Position numbers and translations under genes: made by a program | The notes under the pieces: generated by a model | The model's database searches: none | Seen by the model: the letters and a program-made list of their open reading frames with translations, nothing else | What the model was told of the DNA's origin: nothing | Shown: positions 15,311-18,101 of the stretch, in pieces | Numbering within the stretch: position 1 is the stretch's first letter | Layout: each line of letters starts with the position of its first letter | Origin: Bacteroidales bacterium | GTDB lineage: Bacteria; Bacteroidota; Bacteroidia; Bacteroidales; UBA932 | Length of the DNA: 18,101 nt | NCBI GenBank assembly: GCA_016285215.1 | Contig: JAEEQI010000031.1 | Span: 1 to 18,101 of the forward strand | Direction of reading: 5' to 3'

Positions 15311-18101
<2,791 letters not shown>

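Overview
The window looks like chromosomal DNA of a fairly GC-rich Bacteroidales-type bacterium (phylum Bacteroidota). The pointers are a Porin_O_P outer-membrane channel, a lipoprotein with a Lys-Asp-Glu surface-export-like signal after its lipobox, a LuxR-type regulator with the C-terminal module typical of this phylum, a K+-dependent membrane pyrophosphatase, A/T-rich gene leaders without Shine-Dalgarno sequences, and a TAnnTTTG promoter element. There are no tRNA or rRNA genes, insertion sequences or CRISPR arrays. Coding density is very high, and the only gap above 30 bases is 161 bases long.

Region A (1-9695, + strand) is a tightly packed nine-gene run. In order it holds: the last 47 codons of a protein with a PhoU-like tail (probably a phosphate transporter); a polytopic membrane protein with PiT-like features fused to a coiled coil and a LuxR-type DNA-binding domain; a phosphate-selective-porin-family channel; a lipoprotein with a lamin-tail domain; a divergent CYTH-like protein; a canonical CYTH/triphosphate tunnel enzyme; an SLC13/DASS-like anion transporter with altered substrate motifs; an MgtC/SapB protein; and a membrane Na+ or H+ pumping pyrophosphatase. 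Gaps are 3 to 28 bases, and a 14-bp hairpin follows the last gene. Read together, the genes suggest one inorganic phosphate, polyphosphate and pyrophosphate programme: entry through the porin, sensing by the membrane-tethered regulator, hydrolysis of short phosphate chains by the tunnel enzyme, and recovery of pyrophosphate energy as an ion gradient that could drive the SLC13-type carrier. This is the best candidate for an undescribed system. The functional linkage is inference from gene order and families.

Region B (9857-14390, + strand) is a three-gene cell-surface O-acylation cassette: two different SGNH/GDSL-fold proteins and an MBOAT (AlgI/DltB) membrane acyltransferase. All three are joined by 4-base ATGA overlaps. 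A TACCTTTG element lies so close to the first start codon that the message may be leaderless.

Region C (14387-18101, - strand) is a methionine/one-carbon operon: metH (cobalamin-dependent methionine synthase, 5' end outside the window) followed by metF (methylenetetrahydrofolate reductase), again with an ATGA overlap. metF and the MBOAT gene converge so tightly that their stop codons share the palindrome CTAG. The MetH activation domain looks short and lacks the usual SAM-binding arginine.
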